A DNA stretch of 64,000 nt from Bacteroidia bacterium. Lineage in GTDB: Bacteria > Bacteroidota > Bacteroidia > J057 > JADKCL01. Numbering within the stretch: the first letter of the stretch is position 1; each line of letters begins with the position of its first letter. Shown here piece after piece: positions 14,459-24,151 of the stretch. A program made the position numbers and the translations under genes. Location of the stretch: positions 930,001-994,000 of the forward strand of contig JACJYV010000002.1 in NCBI GenBank assembly GCA_020635905.1, given 5' to 3'. Below the pieces are notes generated by a model. That model was not told the DNA's origin, made no database searches, and saw only the letters and a list, made by a program, of their open reading frames with translations.

Positions 14459-14968
14459 ATGGCAACAACTACAACCCAAACTCAGGCCCCCAAAGATTCT
14501 GGCTTTTCCTTCAAAATGCTGGTTCGCCTCAGCGGACTTGGAGCGATTGCCGCCCTTTTCCTGCCTTTTTTCAGGCAGGGAGAAGCAAGTCACAGCGCTT
14601 TCAGCTTTTTTAAAGGCATTGTCGAAACGGTGAAGGCAGAAGGAGCGGCCAAACTGATCGAAATTCTGAATATTTCTCCCAACCATGAAGGCATCATTGG
14701 CCTGGCCCTGGGCGCCTTTCTGACCCTGGTGCCCGTTATATTTGCCCTGACTGGCCTTTATATGCTGATTTTTGGAAAATATGCAGGTGGCCCGCTCACC
14801 CTGCTGATCCTCATCCTGCTGGCCGGGTGGCTGGGTTTCATGTTTGGCGGTCCCGCCATTGAGCTGGAGCAAAGCTTTTTTGGATTGATTTCCTTTGGCT
14901 TCTGGATCGCAGTAGGTGCGCTGGGTTTGCCCTTCGTGGGAATGTTTTTCCTCGACAAAAGCGTTTGA
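14459..14968 (+). CDS. Polytopic membrane protein, unknown function
   Basis: A 169-aa protein with a Thr/Gln-rich cytoplasmic N-terminus and four hydrophobic segments (about 25-43, 77-99, 104-126 and 139-163). The frame is open further upstream, but the ATG at 14459 is preferred because an earlier start would read through the terminator of the gene before. No family is recognised. It is convergent with the phosphopantetheinyl transferase gene, with nine bases between them. Confidence 0.65.
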   Translation: MATTTTQTQAPKDSGFSFKMLVRLSGLGAIAALFLPFFRQGEASHSAFSFFKGIVETVKAEGAAKLIEILNISPNHEGIIGLALGAFLTLVPVIFALTGLYMLIFGKYAGGPLTLLILILLAGWLGFMFGGPAIELEQSFFGLISFGFWIAVGALGLPFVGMFFLDKSV

Positions 14969-14977
14969 GGCTCACTC

Positions 14978-15634
14978 TCACCAATATTCAGGGATAATTT
15001 CCCTCAGTTCAATGGCTGGATTTTCAAAATCAGTCGCGAGGTGGGCAGGATAATCCCCATTCCCCAAATCAATTGAAAACACGGGCCAGCTTTGCTGGCC
15101 CAGCCAGGCCCTGCGAAAGTCCGTTTCGAGTTGCATCAGGGGCAGGGACAGCCCCCGTCCATCCAACTTGATCACCGCCTCTTTCAGGGTCCAGTACTGA
15201 AAAAATTTACCTAAGAGATGCTCCCCTGACCTGATATCTTCCCATTGGCTTTCCGTCATTTGCTTCTGAAAATCCCTGAAATCAATTTGCTGAATTTGCT
15301 CCACATCAATTCCCACCCGACCCGCGCGACTCAGGGCACAGACCACCATTTCTCCCGAATGACTCAGATTAAAATCCATATCTCCCGGGATTTCCGGGCG
15401 ATCCCAGGCGTTGAAAGTCATTTTCTCAGTTAATTCAGGGGACAGGTCAAAGGCCAAAAGTCCCTCTCTGAGCAGCAACTTCCCGACCAGTCCCAAATGG
15501 CGGTCCTGCCAGCGGTGATAACGCAGGATTTTTTCCTGCTGCTGAGCGGGCACCAGAGCCAGCAATTCCTGCCATTTTTCAGGGGAAAATGGTTGAGTAA
15601 TGCGGGAAAACAGAATCAGAACCCGTTTATCCAT
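14978..15634 (-). CDS. 4'-phosphopantetheinyl transferase, Sfp type
   Basis: The enzyme moves the phosphopantetheine arm from coenzyme A onto a Ser of acyl or peptidyl carrier proteins. With the ATG at 15632-15634 it is 218 aa, the usual Sfp length. It carries FNLSHSG (88-94), VGIDVE (107-112, with Asp110 and Glu112 as Mg ligands) and WTLKEA (148-153, catalytic Lys and Glu). A longer frame reaches 15736, but that extension lies within the end of the gamma-glutamyltranspeptidase gene and has no family match. It sits ten bases after that gene and is probably in the same leftward operon. No polyketide or peptide synthetase is in the window, so the carrier protein is unknown; fatty-acid ACP is possible. 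Confidence 0.85.
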   Translation of the reverse strand: MDKRVLILFSRITQPFSPEKWQELLALVPAQQQEKILRYHRWQDRHLGLVGKLLLREGLLAFDLSPELTEKMTFNAWDRPEIPGDMDFNLSHSGEMVVCALSRAGRVGIDVEQIQQIDFRDFQKQMTESQWEDIRSGEHLLGKFFQYWTLKEAVIKLDGRGLSLPLMQLETDFRRAWLGQQSWPVFSIDLGNGDYPAHLATDFENPAIELREIIPEYW

Positions 15635-15644
15635 TTCCAAATCT

Positions 15645-17345
15645 TTAAAAACCGCGGAAGGTGCAATCCCGCCTTGGGTCGGCGGCGCCTTCCAGACTTC
15701 CGTCAGGACGGACCAGAATGGCATTGAGGGCCCCAATGGAAGATCTTTCCTCCACTTTGTGACCCATTTTTTCGAGTTTCTGAACGGTTTTGGGAGTGAG
15801 AGTGCCTTTTTCCTGAAAAATTTTATCAGGCAGCCACTGGTGGTGAATCTTCAAAGCGGCCACGGCTTGTTGCATGCCCATGCCAAATTCCACCACATTC
15901 AAAAAGGTCTGCATCACATTGGTGATAATGGTTGATCCGCCCGGCGAACCTAACACCATGAATAATTTGTGGTCCTTTTCCACGATGGTCGGGGTCATGG
16001 AGCTGAGCATGCGCTTGCCCGGCTGTACTGCGTTGGCCTCCGCACCTACCAGGCCATACATATTGGCCACCCCGGGCTTGGCGCTGAAATCATCCATTTC
16101 ATTATTCAGGATAAATCCCGCTCCCCGCACAAACACGCACGACCCGTAGGGTCCGTTGATGGTGGTGGTGATGGAAACTGCATTTCCTTTGGCATCCACG
16201 ATGGAATAATGGGTCGTTTCCGAGCTTTCCTTTTGCCCGGGATTCCCGGCTGTCACTGCTGAACTTGGGGTCGCAAAGTCTGGATTATAGTCAGCCATTC
16301 TGGCCTGGAGGTAGGATTCCTCCAGAAGCCCTGCTACGGGAACGGCGTAAAAATCAGGGTCGCCCAGATGAGTGGCGCGATCTGCGTAGGCCCGCCGCAT
16401 GACTTCCGTCAGGGCATGAATGGTCTGGGGAGAACCCCAGCCCCATTTTTTCAAAGGCATGGATTCCAGCATGCCCAGCATTTGCAGCAGGGCGATGCCC
16501 CCGCTGGAAGGTGGCCCCATGCTGATGAGGGAGTATTCCTTGTAATTTCCCACCACAGGATTGCGCCAGGTCGAATGAAAGCTTTCAAGGTCCTGCATGG
16601 AAATCAGCCCCTGGCCTGCTTCCATTTCCTTTACGATCAATTCTGCGGTTTCACCCAGATAAAATCCGTCCCGTTTTTGATCGCGGATGCGCTCCAGGGT
16701 GCGGGCCAGATCCTCCTGCTTCAGGGTGTCGCCAGCCTTCCAGGGCTGGTGGCGAATCAGGGGCACAGCCAGGGTGTCAGGGTTCAATTCTCTGAATTTG
16801 GCTTGCTTGCTGTTGAACCAGTCGGCCTGCAATTGGGTGATGGGAAATCCGTTTCGCGCCAGGTCAATGGCGGGCTGGATCAATTGAGGGAAGGGCAATG
16901 AACCTTTGGCTTCGTGCAGGGTAACCATGCCATCCACTGAGCCGGGCACTCCCGCGGCCAGGTGTCCATACACGCTGCGGTCAGGAATGACGTTGCCTGA
17001 TTTGTCCAGAAACATGTCTCTTTGGGCCTTGGCAGGCGCTTTTTCCCGAAAATCGAGGGTGCCCGTTTTGCCTTTTGCTTCCCGAAAAACCATAAATCCT
17101 CCTCCTCCAATATTGCCCGCATAAGGGTAGGCCACTGCCAGGGCAAAATGGGTCGCCACCGCCGCATCAAAAGCATTGCCTCCCTCCTTTAATATATGTG
17201 CACCAATGTCTGCGGCTTCAGGATGGTCACATGTCACTGCCGCCTGGCTGGCCGAATAGCTTTTGGTGCGCCCCGCGTAGGGGATAACCGTTCGGCAACT
17301 GACCAGAATAAGCAGAATCATAAAAATGGGAAGAGATCGTCGCAT
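15645..17345 (-). CDS. ggt: Gamma-glutamyltranspeptidase (glutathione hydrolase)
   Basis: This Ntn-hydrolase removes the gamma-glutamyl group of glutathione and similar gamma-glutamyl peptides. The precursor of 566 aa should cut itself before Thr377 in TTHYSIVD, the nucleophile of the small subunit. NNEMDDFS and the GSPGG motif are also present, as is the N-terminal VTCDHPEAADIGA block. The chosen ATG (17343-17345) gives a lipoprotein signal ending in LVSC near residue 17, so the enzyme should be membrane-anchored and face the periplasm. A frame extension to 17414 lacks these features. A TAACTTTC box (17349-17356) sits directly upstream, which would make a nearly leaderless mRNA. Next gene in the run is the phosphopantetheinyl transferase. 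Confidence 0.92.
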   Translation of the reverse strand: MRRSLPIFMILLILVSCRTVIPYAGRTKSYSASQAAVTCDHPEAADIGAHILKEGGNAFDAAVATHFALAVAYPYAGNIGGGGFMVFREAKGKTGTLDFREKAPAKAQRDMFLDKSGNVIPDRSVYGHLAAGVPGSVDGMVTLHEAKGSLPFPQLIQPAIDLARNGFPITQLQADWFNSKQAKFRELNPDTLAVPLIRHQPWKAGDTLKQEDLARTLERIRDQKRDGFYLGETAELIVKEMEAGQGLISMQDLESFHSTWRNPVVGNYKEYSLISMGPPSSGGIALLQMLGMLESMPLKKWGWGSPQTIHALTEVMRRAYADRATHLGDPDFYAVPVAGLLEESYLQARMADYNPDFATPSSAVTAGNPGQKESSETTHYSIVDAKGNAVSITTTINGPYGSCVFVRGAGFILNNEMDDFSAKPGVANMYGLVGAEANAVQPGKRMLSSMTPTIVEKDHKLFMVLGSPGGSTIITNVMQTFLNVVEFGMGMQQAVAALKIHHQWLPDKIFQEKGTLTPKTVQKLEKMGHKVEERSSIGALNAILVRPDGSLEGAADPRRDCTFRGF

Positions 17346-17464
17346 AGGGAAAGTTACTTGCTTTGAGCGAGAGCCGCAAGTTTGGATTATGGGTTTATGC
17401 GGCCCCTGATCCACCTAAAATTTTCCGTGAATGTCATGGGAAATTCCTTTTCGCAAGGAAAAAA

Positions 17465-17980
17465 TCAAAAAAGCGAATTCTGAAAGCCGCCCGCGATTTT
17501 TTGTTCGTGTTCGAGCAGCCATTTTTTGCGGTGCAGTCCGCCTGCATAGCCGGTCAGTTGGCCGTTGCTGCCCACAATGCGGTGACAGGGCACCGCAATG
17601 GCAATGGGATTGGCGCCATTCGCCGCGCCTACGGCGCGGACGGATTTGGGATTGCCGATTTTATCGGCCAGATGCTGGTAGCTGGTCGTATGCCCGTAGG
17701 GCACATTCTGCAATGCCTGCCATATTTTTTGTTGAAAATCCGTGCCGTGGGTAGCCAGGGGAAAATCAAAATGACGGCGCTGGCCTGCGAAATACTCGCT
17801 CAATTGGCTTTGGGCGCTCAGAATCGGGGCCGGCAACTCAGGTGATTCTTCCCCTTTTGCATCAGCAAAGAATATTTCACTTACCCCCAACTCATTCCCC
17901 CTGAAACCTAACCAGCCCAGCGGGGTTTCCAGCCAGCCCAATGATTCCTCCCGGGGAGGTATGTTTTCCTTCTTATTCAT
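17465..17980 (-). CDS. ogt: Methylated-DNA--protein-cysteine methyltransferase
   Basis: This 171-aa repair protein takes alkyl groups from O6 of guanine onto its own Cys in a single-use reaction. The active-site motif is VPCHRIVG with Cys132, preceded by the helix-turn-helix region that ends in RAVGAANGANPIAIAVPCH and followed by GYAGGLHRKKWLLEHE, all as in Ogt/MGMT. Length and motif order are normal. Its ATG lies inside the last codons of the upstream transporter-acetyltransferase gene (eight-base overlap), so the two are translated together. Regulation of an alkylation response is not visible; no Ada-type activator domain is fused. Confidence 0.93.
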   Translation of the reverse strand: MNKKENIPPREESLGWLETPLGWLGFRGNELGVSEIFFADAKGEESPELPAPILSAQSQLSEYFAGQRRHFDFPLATHGTDFQQKIWQALQNVPYGHTTSYQHLADKIGNPKSVRAVGAANGANPIAIAVPCHRIVGSNGQLTGYAGGLHRKKWLLEHEQKIAGGFQNSLF

Positions 17981-19685
17981 GGGCCAGGTATTTTACCATA
18001 ACTTTCGCTTCAGAAGGGCAAAGTTCGGCATATTCCCGCGTACCCTGAATTTCAGAAGGAACTTTTTCGCGGGAAATTTCCCTGAAACCCTGTTTTTCAA
18101 AATAAGTCTGGGCTGAAGTGGTGATCAGGTATAATTGCTGGATACCCGTTTCACTTGAATAATTGATCAGTTTGTCGATCATATTCTGGCCGAGGTGCTT
18201 GCGGCGAAATTCACGGGCCACGGAAAGAGATCTCAGCAGGCCAAAATTGCCCGCTTTTTGCAAACCAATTGTACCTAAGACCAATTCCTTGAAACGATAC
18301 AGAAAAAAGCGTTGATTTTGTTCGCCCACATCGTCAAAGGGAAGGCCCGCCTTGGCCAGCATTTCTTTGAGCGCCTCCATATCTTCAGCAGAATTTACAG
18401 GTTCCACCAGGGCCTGCTGAAGCGCTTCCTTTCTCATAGATTGCTTGTTGCGGTAATAGGAAAGGAAAAACAGGTAAGCCACCGCCGTACACGCTGCACC
18501 AAAAGTCATTATATAACTGTCGTGCAGGCTCGCCAGTGAACTGGCGGCAAAGGCAGAAAGTGCGCTCGCAAAGGAATTGAGCGACTGATTGATGCCAATA
18601 TATCTGCCCTGAGACTTTCGGTCTGCATTATTGGAGATGATGGTGAGGGTATTGGGAAAGGTAATTCCCTGAAAAATGATCATAATGGGCATGATCAGAT
18701 AAAGCCAGCCAGGCGTTTCAGGCAGCAACAATAATAAATAGGTCACTGCGAAAAGCGGGGTCAGGAAAAGCAAAATCTGATCGGGCAGAAAACGGCGGGT
18801 AAACAACCGCAAAATCAATCCCTGGGAAATGGCTGCATACACCCCGATGGCCGCAAACATGAACCCAACCCCCATTTGGGTGAAAGAGAATTTTTTGACC
18901 AGATAAATGGGCAGAAACTGAATGAAAAAGGAAAACCCAAGGGTAAGGATGAAAATCACGGAATAAATGGTGCGCATTTTCCGGTCCGTGAAGGCAATGC
19001 CCAGGTTTTCAAAGCCCGAAAGGGCATGAATGGGCGTATTGGCAAATTCGGAAACCGTCTCTGAGAGAAAAAACAGGATAAAGACCACATTGACCAGATT
19101 AAAGCCCATGGCCACAAAGACGGGCAGAGTGGGGCCAAAATTGATGTTGATCGTAGGATCGCCCAAAATTCCGCCCAGGAGGGCGCCAAAAATAAATCCC
19201 AGGCCACAGGCCACTCCCACCAGACCAAAGTTTTTGGTCTTGTTTTCCTCCGTGCTCACGTCGGCCATGGCCGACTGCACAATGAAAATGCTGCCCCCAA
19301 ACAACCCCGGCAGAGTCCGGCCAATAAACAGAAACCAGAAATTCTGTTCAATAATTCCCAACCCAAACACAAAAAAACCCAGCGCATTGGCCGTATTGGT
19401 GATGATCATGATTTTTTTCCGACCCCAGCGGTCGGAAAGGGTGCCCAGCAAAGGAGCTCCCAGAAAGGTGCTGAGGGCAAAAACCCCCATCAGCATGCCA
19501 TATAAAAAGGTGCGGTGCTGGGCCGAAACAGATGGATCGAAAATGGTATGGTCTTCGGCGCTGAACAGGGCGGGAACCACAGGAATAATCAGTCCAAAGG
19601 CTATAAAGTCAATGAATAAAGCCAGAAAAATAGCCAAAACTGGCTTTTTTTTCATGATTCCCTGGTAGAATTGGCTCTTGGTCAT
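17973..19685 (-). CDS. MFS drug-efflux-type transporter fused to a GNAT acetyltransferase
   Basis: The first ~400 residues are a twelve-helix DHA1/TetA-like MFS transporter, with the loop 2-3 signature GTLSDRWGRKK and a helix 5 region rich in Gly. After a linker comes a GNAT domain (about 425-567): LLRSLSVAREFRRKHLG is motif A with an acetyl-CoA loop, and LITTSAQTYFEKQGF is motif B. The C-terminal AELCPSEAKVM strongly resembles ArsN2-type acetyltransferases of arsenic-resistance loci. A single protein could thus acetylate and export a toxic compound. Start is TTG/ATG-uncertain: an ATG at 19685 is used, with another at 19655 just before MKKKPVLA. It overlaps ogt by eight bases. Substrate is unknown; arsenical or amine drugs are guesses. 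Confidence 0.85.
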   Translation of the reverse strand: MTKSQFYQGIMKKKPVLAIFLALFIDFIAFGLIIPVVPALFSAEDHTIFDPSVSAQHRTFLYGMLMGVFALSTFLGAPLLGTLSDRWGRKKIMIITNTANALGFFVFGLGIIEQNFWFLFIGRTLPGLFGGSIFIVQSAMADVSTEENKTKNFGLVGVACGLGFIFGALLGGILGDPTININFGPTLPVFVAMGFNLVNVVFILFFLSETVSEFANTPIHALSGFENLGIAFTDRKMRTIYSVIFILTLGFSFFIQFLPIYLVKKFSFTQMGVGFMFAAIGVYAAISQGLILRLFTRRFLPDQILLFLTPLFAVTYLLLLLPETPGWLYLIMPIMIIFQGITFPNTLTIISNNADRKSQGRYIGINQSLNSFASALSAFAASSLASLHDSYIMTFGAACTAVAYLFFLSYYRNKQSMRKEALQQALVEPVNSAEDMEALKEMLAKAGLPFDDVGEQNQRFFLYRFKELVLGTIGLQKAGNFGLLRSLSVAREFRRKHLGQNMIDKLINYSSETGIQQLYLITTSAQTYFEKQGFREISREKVPSEIQGTREYAELCPSEAKVMVKYLAHE

Positions 19686-19968
19686 GAACGGGCTTCAGGT
19701 AAGTTTCTGGTTGTTGTAATATACGGAATTTCGAAACAAATATTTCGTTCCAAATTTCGGCAATTTTCGGGGCAAACGGGAAGGAATAATTTTCACACCT
19801 GTGGATTGGAATGGAGGGATTTTAAGCCATTCCTTCTTATCATGGCTAAATCAGGGTAAAATCCCCGCTCAGGTGTGTACTTATCCTGACATGTACTGTT
19901 TTTTGCCTACTCTCAGAGACAAATTTTTGCGTAATTTGAGCGTTAGTTAATTCTAAAGAAAATCCTGA

Positions 19969-22900
19969 ATGGATCATTTGCATAAAAATATTCTCCTCTT
20001 GTTTTGCTTTACGCTGGTCAGTCTGGGTTTGTTGCAGGCTCAGCAAGCCAGGAATGTGGCCCCTGTCACCGTAAAATCAAAAGTGATTTCCACCCAGGGA
20101 GGCGGCAGTCTTACCCCGGTGTGGAAGGAGAATATGCCTGTTTCTTCCCGGTCAAATCCCCAGGTAATGATCCAGGCTCCATATTTTGAAGGTGCTGGTT
20201 TCGATCGGGATCTGGTGAATCTTCCTTATTACGAGGTGCTGGTTCCCGTCAATGAAAATCAGGACCTGACCATTGGTGCAATCAGCCCACAAAACGTAAA
20301 AGAGGAGACCGATGAACTGTTTGCTAAAAGTGTAAAAGAGATGGAAATTCAACCCGGGGACGATTATTTTCCAGCCAAACATGTCGTGCTGGGACCCAGG
20401 GTGATCAGAAATAAAGCGCATTTCCGCGTGATTCAGGTTTATCCCATTATCGTAAGTGCTGACGGACATTCTTACTTAAAGGCCGAATCTGTTTCATGGT
20501 CACTTTCCCGGAAATCGCTTTCTCCCCGTGAAATGGCAAAATACCATCCCGCCAACAAAACCCAGGCCACCAGTTCGGTCCTTTCTTCGGGAACCTGGTA
20601 CAAAATCGGGGTGACTGAGGAAGGGGTTTATCGTCTGGATTATAACTTTTTGAGCAATCTGGGCATTGATATGAATAACCTGGATCCGCGCAAAATCAGG
20701 GTTTTTGGCAATGGAGGGGGCATGTTGCCTCAGACTGTGGGCGATTTTCGCCACGACGATCTGGTCGAAAACAAAGTTTACGTAAGTGGAGAGAGCGACG
20801 GCAGTTTTGATGCCAACGATTACCTCATCTTCTACGGCGCCTCGCCCCACGCCTGGAAATATGTGTCCAGCCTGGGCCGCGTGGCCCACTTTTTCAACTG
20901 CTATGCAGATACCAATTTCTACTTTCTGAACATAGGTCAGGCCAATGGCGACCGCATTCAGGAAACGCCATCTCAGGGCGGAGTTACCCAGACCCCAACT
21001 TATGTTACAAATTATGCCTTCCACGAGCAGGACGAATACAATTCAATCCTTTCAGGAAGGGTCTGGCTGGGTGAAACCTTTGATTTTACCACCTCCCGCG
21101 ATTATCAATTCTCCGTACCCAATCTGGCGCCTGGTACCAACCTGGATATTATCGCCCGGGTGGGAGCCCGTTCTGCCATCAGTCGCAGCAAGTTTACCAT
21201 CACTGCAGATGGCAAAAAGGTCTTCGACCTCGATCCTCCCACCGTCAATCCTGACCAGTACGCAGATTATTACTACCGCACGGACTGGGCTGCCAATACC
21301 TTCGCCGCTTCCAACGTGGTGGGTTCTGTGCTGGATGTCAACGTAAGTTTTGCCAAAGCAAATGTATCCGCCATTGGATGGCTGGATTTTCTGGAAGTGA
21401 TTTACAAAAGCCAGCTGAAGATCAATACAGGTTCTGCCTTCTGGTTTTCTGCCGTAGATGGATTTGGCGCGGGTGAGGTGTTTCAATACAATATCACCAA
21501 TGCTGGAGGCGGGGAAACGGTCTGGAATGTGAGCGATCCTGTGAATGTGCAAAAGCAGGCATATACCACGAGTGGCTCCACCATTTCCTTTGCCGCTAAA
21601 GCGGATACCCTGAGCAGGTTTGTGGTGTTTACCGCTAATGACCATAAGACGCCCGTCAGCGCCCGTTCCATAGGCAATCAGGATTTGCACGGCCTCAGCC
21701 AGGCAGATATGCTGATTATTTCCCACCCGATGTTCCTTTCTCAGGCCAATACCCTGGCCGAATTTCACCGCAATCAGCTGGGACATACAGTTCACGTGGC
21801 CAATATCAATCATGTGTGGAATGAATTTGCCTCAGGACGCATGGACCCGACCGCCATCCGCGATTTCATTCACATGTTCTACGCCCGTTCGACCTCCCAG
21901 GCAGATGCACCCAAATATGTGCTCCTTTTTGGGGATGGTTCCTATGACTACAAAGACCGGGTGGCCACGGGTATCACCAATTTTATCCCGACTTACCAGA
22001 GCCGCAAATCTCAGCGCCCCACGGATGCATATACCAGCGACGACTACTTTGGGTTTCTGGACGATGGAGAGGGTTTTTGGGGGGAAAATGCTGCCAATGA
22101 AGGGGGTGACCCTGATATTCTGGGCCTGGCCGACGGCGATAATGCCGTGCTGACCCATTATCTCGATGTTTCAATTGGCCGCCTGCCTGCGGGTTCTGTG
22201 ACCGAGGCCAATGTATTGGTGGATAAAATCATCAACTATGCCAATAACCCCGTGGGATTTGGACCCTGGCGCAATCGCCTTCTGTTGGTGGCTGATCACA
22301 AGGATCTGGATGGCAATATTCACATCAAGCAGGCTGACAGCTACTCAGGGAAAATTTATGCAAAGAATAAGTGCATCAACATTGATAAGGTCTTTCTTGA
22401 CAACTACGACCAGGTCAATACTGCCAACGGCGTACGCCACCCTGATGCCAAGGACGAACTGATCACCCGCCTGGATGAAGGCGCTCTGATCGTGAATTAC
22501 ACGGGTCACGGTGGTGAAACGGGTTGGTCCAATTCAAAAATTCTGGAAGTTTCAGACATTCAGAATCTCAGCAACGGGTATAATCTGCCTGCCTTTGTGA
22601 CCGCTACCTGTGAGTTTGGTCGTTTCGACGATCCTGATCGTCAGTCTGCAGCTGAAAAAGTGCTGGTACAGGACGGCGGGGGATCCATTGCCATGTTTAC
22701 CACGGTGCGGGTGGTATATTCAGGGCCGAATTTTTACCTGAATACCAATTTCTACGACTATGCCATTTCATTCGACTCTTCCCTGGGCCGCATGCCTACA
22801 TTGGGTGAGATTTTCATGAAAACCAAGAATGCAAGCTGGCTGGGAGGAATCAATAACCGCTTTTTTACCCTCATGGGCGACCCGGGCCTGACCCTTAATT

Positions 22901-23973
22901 ATCCCAAGCTCAAAGGTGTGATTACCGCCATCAATGGTTCCAATACAGTAAATGGTCAGGTGGATTCACTTCCTTCCCTTTCGCTGGTGACCCTGGAAGG
23001 AGAAGTGCGTGACGATCAGGGAAATTTCCTCAGCACCTTCAACGGCGATCTTTCCACCATTGTCTTTGATAAACCCGCGAAATTTATTACAAAAAGGGCC
23101 CCCTACACCTTTTACTGGCAGAAAAATAAAATATTCAATGGAGATGGAACCATTACCAATGGCAAATTCACCATTCAGTTTGTAGTGCCCATTGACATTT
23201 CCTACGAAAACGGTCTGGGTAAAATCAGTCTTTATTTCCACGACAATGTTACCGACGGCGGCGGCTGCGACTGCGACATTTATGTGGGCGGCACCGGCAA
23301 TATCGTGGACGATCAGGGCCCCGAACTGGATGTATTCATGAACGATGAAAAATGGGCCGACGGTGGTCTGGTAGGTCCCGACCCGCTCATGCTGGTCAAG
23401 TTGTTTGATGAAAACGGGATCAATACAGTAGGTACGGGTATTGGTCACGAACTTACGGGCATCCTCGACGACGACGAGCAGAATGTGTTGATTCTCAACG
23501 ATTACTATACTGCCAGCAAAAACAGCTACCAGGAAGGGTACATCAATTATCCATTCCAGGATCTGGCCGTGGGCGAGCACAAAGTGCACGTCAAAGTGTG
23601 GGACGTGGCCAATAACTCGGCCGAAGGCGGCACCACCTTCATCGTCGCAGACGATGCGGAAATGGCCCTGGGGCATGTATTGAATTACCCCAATCCCTTC
23701 ACCACCCATACCAAATTCTACATAGAGCACAACCGCAATGGCTCTTTTCTGGACATTCAGGTGAAGATTTTCACTGTTTCAGGCAAGCTGGTTAAATCAC
23801 TGGATGACTCCATTTTTGCCGAAGGAAACCTCTACTGCGACATGGAATGGGACGGTTTGGATGACTACGGAGATAAAATCGGGCGCGGTGTGTACGTATA
23901 TCAGGTTTTTCTCAAAGACCACGAAACGGGCGAGAAAGTAAGCAAATTTGAAAAACTCGTCTTGCTGAGGTAG
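19969..23973 (+). CDS. porU: Type IX secretion system sortase PorU (C25 peptidase)
   Basis: PorU is the surface sortase that cuts off the C-terminal signal of T9SS cargo and links the cargo to anionic lipopolysaccharide. The 1334-aa precursor has a signal peptide (1-25, QAQQ), a long N-terminal propeptide-like region, a gingipain-type C25 catalytic domain (about 560-930) with His847 in GHGGETGW and Cys881 in ATCEFG, and a C-terminal region of Ig- and FlgD-like folds that ends in the non-cleaved Por-type domain (YPNPF near 1243, then WDGLDDYG and closing KLVLLR). Length is normal for the family. It is followed by porV, as in most T9SS genomes. No other T9SS core genes are in the window. Confidence 0.95.
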   Translation: MDHLHKNILLLFCFTLVSLGLLQAQQARNVAPVTVKSKVISTQGGGSLTPVWKENMPVSSRSNPQVMIQAPYFEGAGFDRDLVNLPYYEVLVPVNENQDLTIGAISPQNVKEETDELFAKSVKEMEIQPGDDYFPAKHVVLGPRVIRNKAHFRVIQVYPIIVSADGHSYLKAESVSWSLSRKSLSPREMAKYHPANKTQATSSVLSSGTWYKIGVTEEGVYRLDYNFLSNLGIDMNNLDPRKIRVFGNGGGMLPQTVGDFRHDDLVENKVYVSGESDGSFDANDYLIFYGASPHAWKYVSSLGRVAHFFNCYADTNFYFLNIGQANGDRIQETPSQGGVTQTPTYVTNYAFHEQDEYNSILSGRVWLGETFDFTTSRDYQFSVPNLAPGTNLDIIARVGARSAISRSKFTITADGKKVFDLDPPTVNPDQYADYYYRTDWAANTFAASNVVGSVLDVNVSFAKANVSAIGWLDFLEVIYKSQLKINTGSAFWFSAVDGFGAGEVFQYNITNAGGGETVWNVSDPVNVQKQAYTTSGSTISFAAKADTLSRFVVFTANDHKTPVSARSIGNQDLHGLSQADMLIISHPMFLSQANTLAEFHRNQLGHTVHVANINHVWNEFASGRMDPTAIRDFIHMFYARSTSQADAPKYVLLFGDGSYDYKDRVATGITNFIPTYQSRKSQRPTDAYTSDDYFGFLDDGEGFWGENAANEGGDPDILGLADGDNAVLTHYLDVSIGRLPAGSVTEANVLVDKIINYANNPVGFGPWRNRLLLVADHKDLDGNIHIKQADSYSGKIYAKNKCINIDKVFLDNYDQVNTANGVRHPDAKDELITRLDEGALIVNYTGHGGETGWSNSKILEVSDIQNLSNGYNLPAFVTATCEFGRFDDPDRQSAAEKVLVQDGGGSIAMFTTVRVVYSGPNFYLNTNFYDYAISFDSSLGRMPTLGEIFMKTKNASWLGGINNRFFTLMGDPGLTLNYPKLKGVITAINGSNTVNGQVDSLPSLSLVTLEGEVRDDQGNFLSTFNGDLSTIVFDKPAKFITKRAPYTFYWQKNKIFNGDGTITNGKFTIQFVVPIDISYENGLGKISLYFHDNVTDGGGCDCDIYVGGTGNIVDDQGPELDVFMNDEKWADGGLVGPDPLMLVKLFDENGINTVGTGIGHELTGILDDDEQNVLILNDYYTASKNSYQEGYINYPFQDLAVGEHKVHVKVWDVANNSAEGGTTFIVADDAEMALGHVLNYPNPFTTHTKFYIEHNRNGSFLDIQVKIFTVSGKLVKSLDDSIFAEGNLYCDMEWDGLDDYGDKIGRGVYVYQVFLKDHETGEKVSKFEKLVLLR

Positions 23974-23977
23974 TAAG

Positions 23978-24012
23978 AATTGCACTCTAATTCCTGAAAT
24001 TCGGGTGCAATT
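23978..24012 (+). terminator. Hairpin directly after porU
   Basis: AATTGCAC (23978-23985) pairs perfectly with GTGCAATT (24005-24012). No long T-run follows, so it may only slow polymerase or protect the 3' end of the porU message. Confidence 0.35.
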
Positions 24013-24028
24013 ATTTCAGGGAATTCAT

Positions 24029-24036
24029 TACCTTTG
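24029..24036 (+). promoter_or_regulatory. Possible -7 box for porV
   Basis: TACCTTTG matches TAnnTTTG exactly, 115 bases before the porV start, but no clear -33 element is seen at the right distance. It would allow porV expression apart from porU. Confidence 0.4.
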
Positions 24037-24151
24037 AGATTCAAACCACTCAACAGAAGTCTATCGAAGAATAATTCTACTTTTTTCAACCTTAATCTTT
24101 AACTTTGACTCCTTCTACAAAGGAGATGTAGAAAATTATAATTCGAAAAAG

